Source: Bradyrhizobium sp. AZCC 1721 (GTDB lineage Bacteria; Pseudomonadota; Alphaproteobacteria; Rhizobiales; Xanthobacteraceae). Taken from it: 64,000 bases of DNA. Location of the stretch: the NCBI RefSeq assembly GCF_036924715.1, contig NZ_JAZHSB010000001.1, positions 2,843,001 through 2,907,000 on the forward strand, written 5' to 3'. This document shows, piece by piece, positions 17,601 to 27,121 of the stretch. Made by a program: the position numbers and the translations under genes. The notes under the pieces were generated by a model that worked only from the letters and a program-made list of their open reading frames with translations, had not been told where the DNA came from and did not search any database. Numbering within the stretch: the first letter of the stretch is position 1; every line of letters begins with the position of its first letter.

Positions 17601-18998
17601 CTAGCGCATCAGCGGACGGGAGAGCGCATATTGCGCAAGCGCGACGGAGAGGCAGAACATGACGGCGAGCAGCACAAGGCTCGCCCAATGGTGCGCCAAG
17701 GCAAACGACACAGACGGACGTTCATACTTGAATTGCGGCACGCTTGCCCACAGCTCGGGGCCAGCCCTGTAAGTGAAATGCGCATTACCCAAGCGATCGG
17801 CGTGTTCAATCAAGTCCTCGCTGACAATGTTCTGAATCTTCCGCCGTTGGGCTTCGGCCGCGGTTGAGAAGTCGCGATGTTGGGAAAAGTCCGTTCCCGC
17901 CAGGCCCATGGAGAAGCCGCGGAGTGCAACGACCGGGGCAGCAAGGCCGACCCACTCTTGCGCGCGCTGTTGACGCTCGAATGTGTCCCAAAGCCTGCCG
18001 AAGTTTTCATCAAGTGCGCCGTAACCCGCCTCGTCATCAACTTTCAGCGCCGCGCCCCACTTGCTGAGCGGAACCGATGGATCCCACGGCGTTCGCGCAC
18101 CGAAGTGGGTGGACCAGGCCTTGCGGCCAGCGTCTGCCACGTCGTGCGCGAGTTGATTGTCAAAGTCTAGCCGGGACGGCGTGGGATGGAGCAAATTCGT
18201 CGCTTCGGAGGCGGTGCGCGGAGCAATCAGCGTTGCGGCGACCCAGAAGCCCAGGAGCAAGACCAGGGCGGTCCGCGATGAACGCGCGAGGGCCGATACC
18301 GCCAGGGTCAGAAACACGAAAAAGCCGAGATAGAAGCCGTATCCCGCCGCGAGCCACGTGATCCGATAGACCACGTCCACGCGCTCTCCAGCGGGTAGGC
18401 GAGCAACGATGAGTACTGCAAACGCAAGGCCGACTGGAGCAATCAGAATGCCAACGCAGCTCGCAAGCGCCGCCGCTTTGCCGTAAAGAAGGCTCCGCGT
18501 GGGCGCGCCCAGGCTGAGAAGCTGGCGCAACGTTCCGCGTTCACGCTCGTTGCTCACAGAGTTGAAGCCGATGACGATAATGAGCAGGGGAAGCAAAACC
18601 TGAAGAAGCCAAGCTGGCGATAACTCGCCGAACCGCTGCAAGCCGGTTGCATCCTGGGCCGGCCGGAACTTGACTTCGCTTTGGCGATGCGCCTGTAGCC
18701 AGACGGTCGAGCCAACAAATGGCCCAATGCCGGGATCGAAGACGGCAAGCGATGGTTCAGGCTTGAACACGTGCATGCCCTGTTCCGCCGCATCGTGCGG
18801 GTGCCGATAGCCTTGGTGAAGCCAGGCGTCATGGTCGAGGGCTTGGCCTGCCGACCGTTCGCTATTCAGCTGAACCTGCCGATTCCATCCGGCCGCCAGA
18901 GCCACCAGCATGAGGATAACGACCAGTCCTCCGGCCCAGAGCAGACGCCCGTCGCGGGTCAGCTCGCGAAGATCTTTGGCGGCGATGATTGCGAACAC
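17601..18998 (-). CDS. ABC-2 type transporter permease (DUF3526-like), first subunit
   Basis: A 465-residue permease built like its downstream neighbour: an N-terminal helix (LLWAGGLVVILMLVALAAGW), a periplasmic loop of about 100 residues, a group of helices with SNERERGTLRQLLSLG after the second, another soluble domain and a C-terminal helix. The two are paralogues and probably form a heterodimer. The start is GTG 18998, overlapping the ATPase stop region closely (stop at 19000-19002), so the genes are coupled. Exporters of this type move unknown substrates; the Zur control argues for a metal-related one. Confidence 0.83.
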   Translation of the reverse strand: MFAIIAAKDLRELTRDGRLLWAGGLVVILMLVALAAGWNRQVQLNSERSAGQALDHDAWLHQGYRHPHDAAEQGMHVFKPEPSLAVFDPGIGPFVGSTVWLQAHRQSEVKFRPAQDATGLQRFGELSPAWLLQVLLPLLIIVIGFNSVSNERERGTLRQLLSLGAPTRSLLYGKAAALASCVGILIAPVGLAFAVLIVARLPAGERVDVVYRITWLAAGYGFYLGFFVFLTLAVSALARSSRTALVLLLGFWVAATLIAPRTASEATNLLHPTPSRLDFDNQLAHDVADAGRKAWSTHFGARTPWDPSVPLSKWGAALKVDDEAGYGALDENFGRLWDTFERQQRAQEWVGLAAPVVALRGFSMGLAGTDFSQHRDFSTAAEAQRRKIQNIVSEDLIEHADRLGNAHFTYRAGPELWASVPQFKYERPSVSFALAHHWASLVLLAVMFCLSVALAQYALSRPLMR

Positions 18999-18999
18999 G

Positions 19000-19704
19000 T
19001 CAACTCTTCATGTGCTTGAGGTACAGCGCTTCAAGATCGGCATGGCTGACCTCCTCGCTCCTGAGTTCTTCCACCAGCCTGCCTTGCTTCATGATGCCGA
19101 TGCGGGTCGCGGTCTGCTTCGCGTGGAAGAGATCGTGTGTTGTCGTCAGGACGGTCACGCCGTCGTTGCTGGCCTTGACGAGAAGCTCCGAGAACTCGTT
19201 GGCCGCGGACGGGTCCAGTCCTGAGGTGGGCTCGTCGAGCAAGAGGGCTTTGGCATTCTTGGCCAGCGCGATGGCAATTCCCACCTTCTGACGCATGCCT
19301 TTCGAGTAGGTCGCGACCCTGTCATCGGCTGCTTGACGAGGGAGACCTGCCGCCTCGAGCAGTTCAAGCAACCGCTGCCGCGGCAAATGCTCTCCGATTG
19401 CGAGTGAAGAGAAGAATGCCAGGTTTTCCAGACCTGAGAGCACGCCATAGAGCGTGACCTGTTCGGGGATATATGCAAGGAGCCGCTTCGTCTCCAGCGG
19501 CTGACGCACGACGTCGAGCTTGCCGATTTGGAGGCTGCCGGATGTCGGCTGGAGAAAATTCAGGAACAGATTGACCAGCGTCGTCTTGCCCGCGCCGTTC
19601 GCCCCCAAGAGGCAATAGATCTCGCCAGGCAGGACGCTGAGCGAGACATTATCCAGGGCACTCTTGGCGCCAAACTGCTTCGTCACTTCAATCGCATCGA
19701 GCAT
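19000..19704 (-). CDS. ABC transporter ATP-binding protein of the Zur-linked exporter
   Basis: A 234-residue ABC ATPase with Walker A (GANGAGKTT), Q-loop, signature (YSKGMRQKVG), Walker B (ALLLDEPTSGLD) and H-loop (TTTHDL). The signature with KGMRQK is typical of ABC-2 exporters of the drug/polysaccharide/NatA type. The start at 19704 is set by GGAGGT 9 bases upstream; an in-frame start at 19728 lacks a site. It is the first gene of a three-gene operon transcribed from the promoter region shared with the divergent TonB receptor. Confidence 0.9.
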   Translation of the reverse strand: MLDAIEVTKQFGAKSALDNVSLSVLPGEIYCLLGANGAGKTTLVNLFLNFLQPTSGSLQIGKLDVVRQPLETKRLLAYIPEQVTLYGVLSGLENLAFFSSLAIGEHLPRQRLLELLEAAGLPRQAADDRVATYSKGMRQKVGIAIALAKNAKALLLDEPTSGLDPSAANEFSELLVKASNDGVTVLTTTHDLFHAKQTATRIGIMKQGRLVEELRSEEVSHADLEALYLKHMKS

Positions 19705-19782
19705 GGATCTCACACCTCCACTGGCCACGTCGGCCGCTGATCTGCGGTCGCATGACGAGGCCTCTTGGTTGCCTTGACGTAT

Positions 19783-19800
19783 GTAACGTTATAACATTAC
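19783..19800. promoter_or_regulatory. Zur box shared by divergent exporter and TonB receptor operons
   Basis: GTAACGTTATAACATTAC is a near-perfect 18-base palindrome (one mismatched pair). It lies 23 bp before the TonB receptor start and 79 bp before the ABC ATPase start, so one Zur dimer could control both directions. The same 18-mer, extended to 20 identical bases, recurs at 23780. Confidence 0.8.
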
Positions 19801-19822
19801 ATAGCTCTTGTGAAGCCTTGAC

Positions 19823-22246
19823 GTGGGGTGGGGGCGGTTCGGGGTGGGGGCAAGTGTGCGTTACCTGTTGTGTTCGATTTCTCTATCAACTCTTTTGATA
19901 GCGGCAGGCGTTCTGCCTTTTGGCTTGGCTGAAGCGCAAGCTCAGACGCGTTCGTCATCACCCGACCAGCCGGCGAACTCGTTGCCGCCTATAACCGTTG
20001 ACGCGCCGCAGCGGCAACCAGCGGCGAGAGTGGCGACGCGGTCGAATTCGCAAAAAGGCCGCATCTCCCGGACAAACAGAAATCCGCGACCATCAACCAT
20101 CGCCGAGGCTTCACCGCAGTCGCAAGGGCAACAGCAGGTGCCGGCGACGCCGCTGAACACAAATGTGGTTACGCCCAGCGCGAGCCGGCTGGGGCTGACC
20201 CCTCGGGAGATTCCCGCCACCGTCGAGGTCGTCGGAGCGGAAACGATCCGGGAGCAGGGCTACCACACGACGATCGATACGGTGAAAGGCGCAACCGGCG
20301 TGACCGCCAGCGACGCGCCGAACGACGTGTCGTTCTCGATGCGCGGTTTCCAGGGCGAACAGGTCAACGTGACCTACAATGGCGTCAATATCGGCCTGAC
20401 GGGCTTCACGGCGCTGACCATGGAGACGTTCAACCTCGATAGGGTTGAATTTCTCAAGGGCCCGTCCTCCCTGATGTCAGGGCAGGGCGCGGTCGGCGGT
20501 GCCATCAACTATGTCACCAAGGTGCCGCATACCGGTCCGATCAAGAGTGAGGCGTTCGTCGGTTTCGATTCGTTCGGCAGTATCCGAAGCGGCTATGGTT
20601 CAGGGGGCAGCACCAACATCCAGGGCCTCGATTATCGCGTCGACATCAGCCGGTCCGTTCAGAACGGCTTCATCGACGATACCAATACGAAGAACCTGCA
20701 CGTATCCGGCCAACTGAACTATCGGTTGACGGAATCGTTCAAGGTCTTCGTTGCGACCGAGTACAAGGACTACAACGCGCGCGTCTACGAAGGTACGCCC
20801 CTTGTTCCCGTCGCCTTTAGCGGTCCTTTTGCGACCACGGGCATCGTGTCCGGAACGAAAGTGTCCGATTATAACGGCACCAATCTCGGGCCTGTCACCA
20901 TCGACAGTCGTACGCTGAAAACGAACTACAACGTGCTCGACAACCACAAGACCATCAAGGAGTCATGGGTGCGCGGAGGATTCGAGTGGGATCTCACGAG
21001 CAACGTTACTCTGAGAAGTCAGGTCTATAACTACAATGCCAGCCGCGACTGGTACAACAATGAGGTGAGCGCCTTCAACGCCGCCAGCAACCTGGTCGAT
21101 CGTGAACGGTTCTATGTCCATCACAACCAGAATCTGGTCGGCAACAATACGGATCTCACGTGGAATTCGCATCTATTCGGCATGGAAAACCGCCTGGTCA
21201 CGGCGCTCGAATTCTATCACCTGGATTTTTCAAGGCCCGGCGCGGCAAACTTTCCTTCTGATCAAGTGACGCTGGTCGATCCCGTTCGTGGCTATTATGG
21301 TTTGCTAACGACGCAGCGACAGACCGCCACCATCGACAGCTTTGCGATCAATCTCGAAGATCGGCTGAAGATTACGCACAATTTCGCGCTTATCGGCGGT
21401 CTCCGCTACAATCCCTTCGAGCTCGATCGAACGTCCACCGATGTCAACGGCGTGAGCAGGGCTGGTTTCCCATACACCACAAGCTGGCAGCCCGTGACGG
21501 GCCGTATCGGATACACGTGCGAAGCGATTCCGGGGATGACGTTCTACAGCCAGTATGCGACGGCGAGCGACTTGTCGGCAGGCAGCATTTTCCTGCTGAG
21601 CCCGACGCAGCAACTGACCTTGACGTCTGCCCGCAGCTACGAGACCGGTGTCAAGAATCTGCTGTGGAATGGTCGCGCCGAATGGACCTTTTCGGCTTTC
21701 GACATTGAGCGCAGCAATGTGTATTCGGCTCAGGCTGGCCAACGCCTCAACATCGCTGGAAAAGTCAAATCGCAGGGCGTGGAGTTCGCCGCGGCAGTGC
21801 GTCCGACCCCTGAGCTCAAGTTCTGGGGCAACGTCGCGTATGTCCACGCACGCTATGCCGACTACGAATTCACGGGCGGATCGTTCTCGGGAAATACCCC
21901 GCCGAATATTCCTGCCGTTGTCGTGAACGGCGGGGCCTCGTATCGTTTCCTTAATCCAGGTTGGCTGCCGGTCGAGCTCGGGGTTTCGGTTCGTCATGTC
22001 GGCGACCGCTATAGCACCGATGCCAATACGGTTAAGCTTCTCGCATATACGACGGCGGATGCCTTCGCCTTTATCGACATTCCGAAGTCACCGACATTCC
22101 CGACTTTTGACAGCACGCGCGTCACCTTCCGGGTACGTAACTTCACCGATGCGAAGTACGCGGCATGGAGCTCTCCATTCTATCCAGACCAGATCCTCCT
22201 GGGGGCACCGCGGACCTACGAGGTCGGGGCGTCCTTCAAATTCTGA
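19823..22246 (+). CDS. TonB-dependent outer-membrane receptor, Zur-controlled
   Basis: An 807-residue receptor. A signal peptide of about 40 residues (ending AEAQAQ) is followed by a low-complexity linker rich in Q, P and S, with a TonB-box-like PITVDAP segment. The plug domain (about 115-235) has EIPATVEVVGAETI, DVSFSMRGFQGEQVNV and VEFLKGPSSLMSGQGAVGGAINYVTK. A 22-strand barrel ends in the terminal aromatic EVGASFKF. The family imports ferric siderophores, haem, cobalamin or zinc/metallophore complexes. Zur control points to zinc or a zinc chelate. The start is GTG 19823; other in-frame GTG codons follow. Its stop overlaps the start of the PepSY gene. Confidence 0.88.
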   Translation: MGWGRFGVGASVRYLLCSISLSTLLIAAGVLPFGLAEAQAQTRSSSPDQPANSLPPITVDAPQRQPAARVATRSNSQKGRISRTNRNPRPSTIAEASPQSQGQQQVPATPLNTNVVTPSASRLGLTPREIPATVEVVGAETIREQGYHTTIDTVKGATGVTASDAPNDVSFSMRGFQGEQVNVTYNGVNIGLTGFTALTMETFNLDRVEFLKGPSSLMSGQGAVGGAINYVTKVPHTGPIKSEAFVGFDSFGSIRSGYGSGGSTNIQGLDYRVDISRSVQNGFIDDTNTKNLHVSGQLNYRLTESFKVFVATEYKDYNARVYEGTPLVPVAFSGPFATTGIVSGTKVSDYNGTNLGPVTIDSRTLKTNYNVLDNHKTIKESWVRGGFEWDLTSNVTLRSQVYNYNASRDWYNNEVSAFNAASNLVDRERFYVHHNQNLVGNNTDLTWNSHLFGMENRLVTALEFYHLDFSRPGAANFPSDQVTLVDPVRGYYGLLTTQRQTATIDSFAINLEDRLKITHNFALIGGLRYNPFELDRTSTDVNGVSRAGFPYTTSWQPVTGRIGYTCEAIPGMTFYSQYATASDLSAGSIFLLSPTQQLTLTSARSYETGVKNLLWNGRAEWTFSAFDIERSNVYSAQAGQRLNIAGKVKSQGVEFAAAVRPTPELKFWGNVAYVHARYADYEFTGGSFSGNTPPNIPAVVVNGGASYRFLNPGWLPVELGVSVRHVGDRYSTDANTVKLLAYTTADAFAFIDIPKSPTFPTFDSTRVTFRVRNFTDAKYAAWSSPFYPDQILLGAPRTYEVGASFKF

Positions 22247-23688
22247 TGGTGGTTCGCCCGTTGCGGGTCCTGGTCCTTATCCATCGCTGGCTGAGCATCC
22301 CGCTGTGCCTGCTGTTCGTGATGTGGTTTGCATCTGGTATCGTGATGCACTTTGTGCCATTTCCGGCGCTCACCGAAGCTGAGCGCCTCGGAGGATTGTC
22401 CGTCTTCGACGTTTCCAAGGTGAGGCACAGTCCCGCCGAGGCTATCGCGGCGAGCACGCTCAAAGGCGTCACGCGGGTACGTCTGTGGCAGCGCAGCGAC
22501 GGTCCCGTGTACTTGCTGTCGACTGCCTCCGGCATGAAAGCCCTGCATGCTGACGATCTCCGCGCGGCCGATATCGGCTCCGAGCAAGTGGCACTCGCAA
22601 TCGGGTCCGAGCACGCGCGCTTGCGTGGCTTGAATCCTGCTGCGGCCACTTTCGTGGAACTGGCGGAATATGATCAATGGACGGTCCCGAACGGCCTCGA
22701 CGGACACCGACCTCTCTATCGCATTGCTCTGAACGATGTTGCGGGAACCGAGCTGTACGTCTCGTCACGCACCGGCGAGATCGTGAGAGATACGACGCGC
22801 AGTGAACGCGCATGGAACTACGTTGGAAGCGTCGCGCATTGGATCTATCCGACCGCGCTGCGCAAAGACTGGATGACCTGGAACGTCACGGTCTGGTGGT
22901 TGTCCCTTGCTGCCGTCATCGCGGCATTGTCGGGCCTCATGGTTGGCCTGTTTCGTCTGAGGCGCGTGCGAGACCGTATCGTGTCTCCCTTCCGAAAATG
23001 GCATGCTTGGCATCACTGGCTCGGATTGGCGTGCGCTGCGTTCGTGATGACGTGGATTGTTAGCGGATGGCTATCGATGGACCATGGCCGTCTCTTTTCC
23101 ACCGGCGTGCTTACCAGATCGGAAGCCGACCGGATCGCCGGGACGCCGGCATGGGTCGAACTGACCGCGACAGTGCCCGCATCGCTTTCACCGACTACCC
23201 GTGAGATCGAGTGGTTCACCTTCGGCGGTCGCATCCATCAACGTAATCGAACGGGAGTTGACGCGCAGCAGCTCTCCGTCGTCGTTCCAGCGTCTACTGC
23301 ACTTGCTTCACCGTTCCTGCAAGCCGATCAGATCAATGTCGTGATCTCGCACGCTGTCGGTAGCTGCTCGAGCACTTCGGCTGTCGCGCCAGATGACCAC
23401 TACTTCCTTGCATCTGAAGTTGCACCGGCTCCCGTATATCGGTCCATATGCGGGGACGTTTGGTACCAAATCGATGGTGCTAGCTGTGCCAACCTGGAAA
23501 AGCTTGATGCGCAGCGTCGAACCTATCGCTGGCTGTACCGCGCGCTGCATACTTTCGATTTTCCTGCATTGATGGCGCGCCCTAGCCTGCGGAGCGCGAT
23601 TATTGTTGTTCTATGCGCGTTCGGAGCAGCGTTCAGCATCACCGGAATCGTGATCGCCTGGCGGCGACTGAGACTTGAATTTCGCTGA
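22246..23688 (+). CDS. PepSY-associated transmembrane protein partnered with the TonB receptor
   Basis: A 480-residue inner-membrane protein with four helices: residues about 10-35 (LVLIHRWLSIPLCLLFVMWF), two in the middle (TVWWLSLAAVIAALSGLMVG and HHWLGLACAAFVMTWIVSGW) and one at the end (IIVVLCAFGAAFSITGIVIA). Conserved histidines in HRW, WHAWHHW and LHTFDFP match the PepSY_TM family, often encoded next to metallophore receptors and proposed to reduce or release the metal in the periplasm. The start ATG 22246 overlaps the receptor stop (TGATG). Confidence 0.82.
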   Translation: MVVRPLRVLVLIHRWLSIPLCLLFVMWFASGIVMHFVPFPALTEAERLGGLSVFDVSKVRHSPAEAIAASTLKGVTRVRLWQRSDGPVYLLSTASGMKALHADDLRAADIGSEQVALAIGSEHARLRGLNPAAATFVELAEYDQWTVPNGLDGHRPLYRIALNDVAGTELYVSSRTGEIVRDTTRSERAWNYVGSVAHWIYPTALRKDWMTWNVTVWWLSLAAVIAALSGLMVGLFRLRRVRDRIVSPFRKWHAWHHWLGLACAAFVMTWIVSGWLSMDHGRLFSTGVLTRSEADRIAGTPAWVELTATVPASLSPTTREIEWFTFGGRIHQRNRTGVDAQQLSVVVPASTALASPFLQADQINVVISHAVGSCSSTSAVAPDDHYFLASEVAPAPVYRSICGDVWYQIDGASCANLEKLDAQRRTYRWLYRALHTFDFPALMARPSLRSAIIVVLCAFGAAFSITGIVIAWRRLRLEFR

Positions 23689-23779
23689 CCATTCGAATTG
23701 GCCCTCCTACCCATGCGCTGCAGAGGCAACGACCACAATCAATCGTGATGGGCCCCCGAGGGCTGTTGCGCGACTACAT

Positions 23780-23797
23780 GTAACGTTATAACATTAC
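23780..23797. promoter_or_regulatory. Zur box upstream of the COG0523 GTPase pair
   Basis: GTAACGTTATAACATTAC, identical to the box at 19783, lies 26 bp before the ATG of the first GTPase and would overlap its promoter. It predicts that both GTPases are made only under zinc limitation. Confidence 0.8.
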
Positions 23798-23823
23798 GCG
23801 TAGGGCGATTTGATTGCGTGGCA

Positions 23824-25050
23824 ATGAAGATAGACCAACCGATTCCGGTGACGATCCTTACGGGCTTCCTGGGCTCGGGGAAATCCACGCTGCTCAATGA
23901 GCTCTTGGCGAGCGAGGCCTTTGCGGACACCGCCGTCATCATCAACGAGTTTGGCGACATCTCCATTGATCATGACCTTGTTCGCGTGAACAAGCGCGAG
24001 CTGATGGTGACAACGACAGGCTGCCTCTGCTGCACAGCCGCTAGCGACATCAGGTCTTCCCTGTTCGAACTTTACGACGCTGTGGAGAGCAAGGCTGTCC
24101 CGCCGTTCAAGCGCGTGATCGTCGAGACGACCGGGCTTGCCGATCCCGCTCCGATCATCAATCAGATCACACCGGGCGGTCTTCCGGCGGTCGGGTATCG
24201 GGACCATGTCGTGGCAAGATGCTTTCGACTGTCCGGCGTCGTCTGCGCAATCGACGTGACCATGATCGAAGAGACGATGGAGCGGCACTTCGAATGCATG
24301 AAGCAGGTGGCGTTTGCGGATAGTGTCGTGCTGACCAAGACCGACTTTGGCGCAGAAGCCGCCGCGGCTGCCGGTCTCTCCGGCCTGCTGCCGAAGATCC
24401 GGCAGATCAACGCTGCCGCGACCATCGTGGACCGTCACGGGAACGACTTCGATCTCGCAGCGGTCTTTGCTCCGCGTCGCTACGTTCCCTCCGAACAGGG
24501 GGCCGATGTCGAGGGGTGGTTGGCCTTGGAGGTCGCGTTGGCCCAGCAAGGGCAAACTCACAACGATGCCACAGGCGCGAGCCGCCATGCGGCGGCTGGC
24601 ATCCAGAGCCTGGCATTGCTCGAAAGCCGGCCCGTATCGCCGCGAAATCTCGCCACATTCATTGAACTGCTCAAGGCCGTAGGCGGCCCGCAATTGCTCC
24701 GTCTGAAGGGACTTGTTGGGCTGGAGGACGATCCGGAGCGGCCTCTTGTCGTGCACGGCGTTCAGCATGCGATTCAACAGTACCGGCTTCCGGCCTGGCC
24801 CTCGGACGATCGTCGCACGCGAATGGTCGTCATCGCTCACGGCCTTGATGAAGCGGTCGTCAAGAATCTGTTTGCGGCGATCACAGGCATTTCAGCGCGC
24901 GCAAAGGCGCAATTGCTGCTGACGGTCGCGGGTTTGAGCGTTCTCGGCTTTGCGCTTGTCGCAGGGCTATTGCTGTTGCTTCACGAGCGCGCCGCTGCCC
25001 AGTTTGAACCCCCGCTTGTGATTCAGAACGCAACGAGACCTCAACGCTGA
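23824..25050 (+). CDS. COG0523 (CobW/ZNG-type) metallochaperone GTPase with C-terminal membrane helix
   Basis: A 408-residue P-loop GTPase with Walker [10 protein letters not shown], switch motif NEFGD, the metal-binding [14 protein letters not shown] and the guanine motif TKTD. Zur-regulated COG0523 proteins hand zinc to client enzymes when zinc is scarce. The C-terminal domain (VHGVQH, LVVHG) is followed by an extension not normal for the family: a hydrophobic helix of about 25 residues (362-386) and a 22-residue tail, suggesting a tail-anchored protein on the inner membrane. ATG 23824 is used; GTG 23818 is two codons upstream. A Zur box lies immediately before. The next GTPase follows after 11 bp. 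Confidence 0.88.
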   Translation: MKIDQPIPVTILTGFLGSGKSTLLNELLASEAFADTAVIINEFGDISIDHDLVRVNKRELMVTTTGCLCCTAASDIRSSLFELYDAVESKAVPPFKRVIVETTGLADPAPIINQITPGGLPAVGYRDHVVARCFRLSGVVCAIDVTMIEETMERHFECMKQVAFADSVVLTKTDFGAEAAAAAGLSGLLPKIRQINAAATIVDRHGNDFDLAAVFAPRRYVPSEQGADVEGWLALEVALAQQGQTHNDATGASRHAAAGIQSLALLESRPVSPRNLATFIELLKAVGGPQLLRLKGLVGLEDDPERPLVVHGVQHAIQQYRLPAWPSDDRRTRMVVIAHGLDEAVVKNLFAAITGISARAKAQLLLTVAGLSVLGFALVAGLLLLLHERAAAQFEPPLVIQNATRPQR

Positions 25051-25061
25051 AAGGGCCAAGC

Positions 25062-26042
25062 ATGAACAATGTGATTTCACAAACACCGGTCACCGTCCTC
25101 ACCGGGTACTTGGGCGCTGGGAAGACGACTTTGCTGAACCGTATCCTGACCGAGACACACGGTAAGCGTTATGCGGTGATTGTGAACGAGTTTGGCGAGG
25201 TCGGAATTGACAATGATCTGATCGTCAATGCGGACGAAGAAATATTCGAAATGAACAACGGGTGCATCTGCTGCACGGTGAGAGGTGATCTCATCAGGAT
25301 TCTCGAAGGGCTCATGAAGCGGCGCGGCAAATTTGACGGGATCATCGTGGAGACCACCGGGCTTGCTGATCCGGCGCCCGTGGCGCAAACCTTTCTTGTA
25401 GATGACGACGTTCGTCGCAACACGAAACTTGATGCCATCGTCACGGTCATCGACGCAAAGCACCTCCTCGGAGAGATCGACCAGGCGCACGAAGCGCAAG
25501 AGCAGATCGCATTCGCCGACGTTGTCTTGCTCAACAAGACCGATCTGGTCTCGGAGGCGGACCTTAAGCTCGTCGAGGCAAGGATTCGTTCAATTAATCC
25601 CTATGCGATGATCCATCGCACCGAACGTTGCGCGCTTGACCTCGAAAAAGTCCTGGATCGAAATGCGTTCGATCTCAACAGGGTTCTTGAATTCGAGCCT
25701 GGCTTTCTCAGTGAAGCTCACGACCATGAGCACGACAGTCACGTAAAGAGCCTGTCATTGACGACGCAGACACCTCTCATTCCTGAGAAATTTTTCCCCT
25801 GGATGCAGGAGACCGTTCGTCAGTTCGGGACCGATATTCTGCGGGTGAAGGGGATCATCCAATTCCAGGATGATCCCGATCGCTTTGTTATTCAGGGAGT
25901 GCACATGTTGCTCGAAGGAGACCATCAACGCCCCTGGAAACCCGATGAGCCGAGAACAAGCCGCCTAGTCTTCATCGGGCGCGATTTGCCGGAGGACGTC
26001 TTGAAGGCAGGCTTTGAGCAGTGTCGGGGCTCAAGTCACTGA
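25062..26042 (+). CDS. COG0523 (CobW/ZNG-type) metallochaperone GTPase
   Basis: A 326-residue soluble GTPase: Walker [22 protein letters not shown], metal-binding [15 protein letters not shown] and guanine motif NKTD. A short histidine-rich stretch ([10 protein letters not shown]) before the C-terminal domain ([12 protein letters not shown]) probably binds zinc. It is a divergent paralogue of the upstream gene without the membrane helix, in the same operon. Together they look like a zinc-allocation pair under Zur. The ATG at 25062 follows GAAAGGGCC. Confidence 0.9.
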   Translation: MNNVISQTPVTVLTGYLGAGKTTLLNRILTETHGKRYAVIVNEFGEVGIDNDLIVNADEEIFEMNNGCICCTVRGDLIRILEGLMKRRGKFDGIIVETTGLADPAPVAQTFLVDDDVRRNTKLDAIVTVIDAKHLLGEIDQAHEAQEQIAFADVVLLNKTDLVSEADLKLVEARIRSINPYAMIHRTERCALDLEKVLDRNAFDLNRVLEFEPGFLSEAHDHEHDSHVKSLSLTTQTPLIPEKFFPWMQETVRQFGTDILRVKGIIQFQDDPDRFVIQGVHMLLEGDHQRPWKPDEPRTSRLVFIGRDLPEDVLKAGFEQCRGSSH

Positions 26043-26148
26043 TTGAAGGCACGAGTGATGCACCAAGCTTGCAGCATGGCAGCGGAGTTTGTCCGTTGCC
26101 AGGCTGAGGCTGACAGCCCTCGCAAATCCATTTTCGGACGCCAAAAGC

Positions 26149-26436
26149 ATGCCAAAGATTGCCTTACCTATGGGGCGGCAGGTCCAAAGAATCGGCTATC
26201 CTCAGGCAGTTCAGGAATTAAAGCTGCAAACGCAGAAGCTGTTGGGCTTGTCGGATGACGTGACTATCTCGGTTAGCGAGTTGACCTGTCGAGAGCCAGG
26301 ATGTCCCGATGTGGAAACCGTCGTCGCGATCTTGAGAGACGGGGAAAAGCCGATAATTGCAAGAATCCACAAATCGATTCCCGACGTCACTCTCGATGAA
26401 CTGAAAGAAGCGCTTGATCTGAGACTTCGTACCTAA
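26149..26436 (+). CDS. Small protein with CxxxxCP motif, following the COG0523 pair
   Basis: A 95-residue soluble protein without a signal. It has a helical front (QAVQELKLQTQKLLGL) and a beta-rich core containing VSELTCREPGCPDVET with two cysteines five apart. Short proteins of this kind are seen next to COG0523 GTPases and could be a metal-binding partner or client; no function is known to me. The frame can be extended to 26089, but I prefer ATG 26149 as the family-like part begins there. It lies 106 bp after the second GTPase. Confidence 0.6.
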   Translation: MPKIALPMGRQVQRIGYPQAVQELKLQTQKLLGLSDDVTISVSELTCREPGCPDVETVVAILRDGEKPIIARIHKSIPDVTLDELKEALDLRLRT

Positions 26437-26821
26437 AGCGCGCTTTCGCGGACATTTCACCAGGATCTTGTTGGCGAAAATTTCCCCGAAGCTGCTCGAT
26501 GCATCGAGCGGAGCGTTGTCGAGTTGGCCGAGCCGCAACCGGGGTCTAAATACTCCAGCTTCTTGCCGTCTACGCGCCCATAGGTAAAAAATCGTACTCC
26601 TTCAGGGCTCTACATTCAGTTGGGCGAGCCACCAATGCCAAGCGCTCACGCCACCATACTAAGGACAAACAGCAGCGGTTCGTCGTGTCGGTGGTTGCGT
26701 ATGACAGCCTCCCTCGTCGCACGTCGCTTCCACGCATCGAAGGCGTGGTGCAGTCTGTACTCTGTGAAATCGGCTTTCGTTAACTTGAGGCGGCGCCAGA
26801 GAGTGGCCTTTTGCTTGCAGG
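26437..26821. other. Intergenic region without recognised gene
   Basis: About 385 bp between the convergent small zinc-island protein and a minus-strand secreted protein. A short plus-strand frame (26620-26838) lacks a ribosome site and protein-like composition. I see no clear repeat or operator. Confidence 0.35.
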
Positions 26822-27121
26822 CTACCAGCCGCGAATGATGAACCTTGGTCTGCCGTCGCCGTAGCTGCGATCGTAGTAGCCGGGGCCAGCGTAGTAGTTG
26901 TAGCCCCGGCCGGGAAAGTAGCTGGGGTCATAATAATAGCGCAGGACGTAGCGCGGTCCTCGGGTCCGCCAGCAGCGTCCATAATACTCGTTGCAGACCA
27001 GACCGACCTGATCGACGTTGGAGGCTTCGGCGGAGCCGATCGTTGTCGCATTGAGGGGCGCGGCGGAAGCGGCGGACGCGAGCAGCGCGGCACCGAATGC
27101 GCCCAGTGCGATGGCCTTCAT
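26822..27121 (-). CDS. Small secreted Tyr/Gly-rich protein
   Basis: A 99-residue protein with a clear signal peptide (MKAIALGAFGAALLASAASA) and a mature chain rich in tyrosine, glycine and arginine. It contains two cysteines in LVCNEYYGRCWRTRGP and repeats such as GRGYNYYAGPGYYDRSYGDGRP. Proteins of this type are common and uncharacterised in Bradyrhizobium-type genomes. It may be a periplasmic or envelope structural protein. The start is well supported: AGGGAGGATTCT immediately precedes the ATG. It is monocistronic. Confidence 0.75.
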   Translation of the reverse strand: MKAIALGAFGAALLASAASAAPLNATTIGSAEASNVDQVGLVCNEYYGRCWRTRGPRYVLRYYYDPSYFPGRGYNYYAGPGYYDRSYGDGRPRFIIRGW

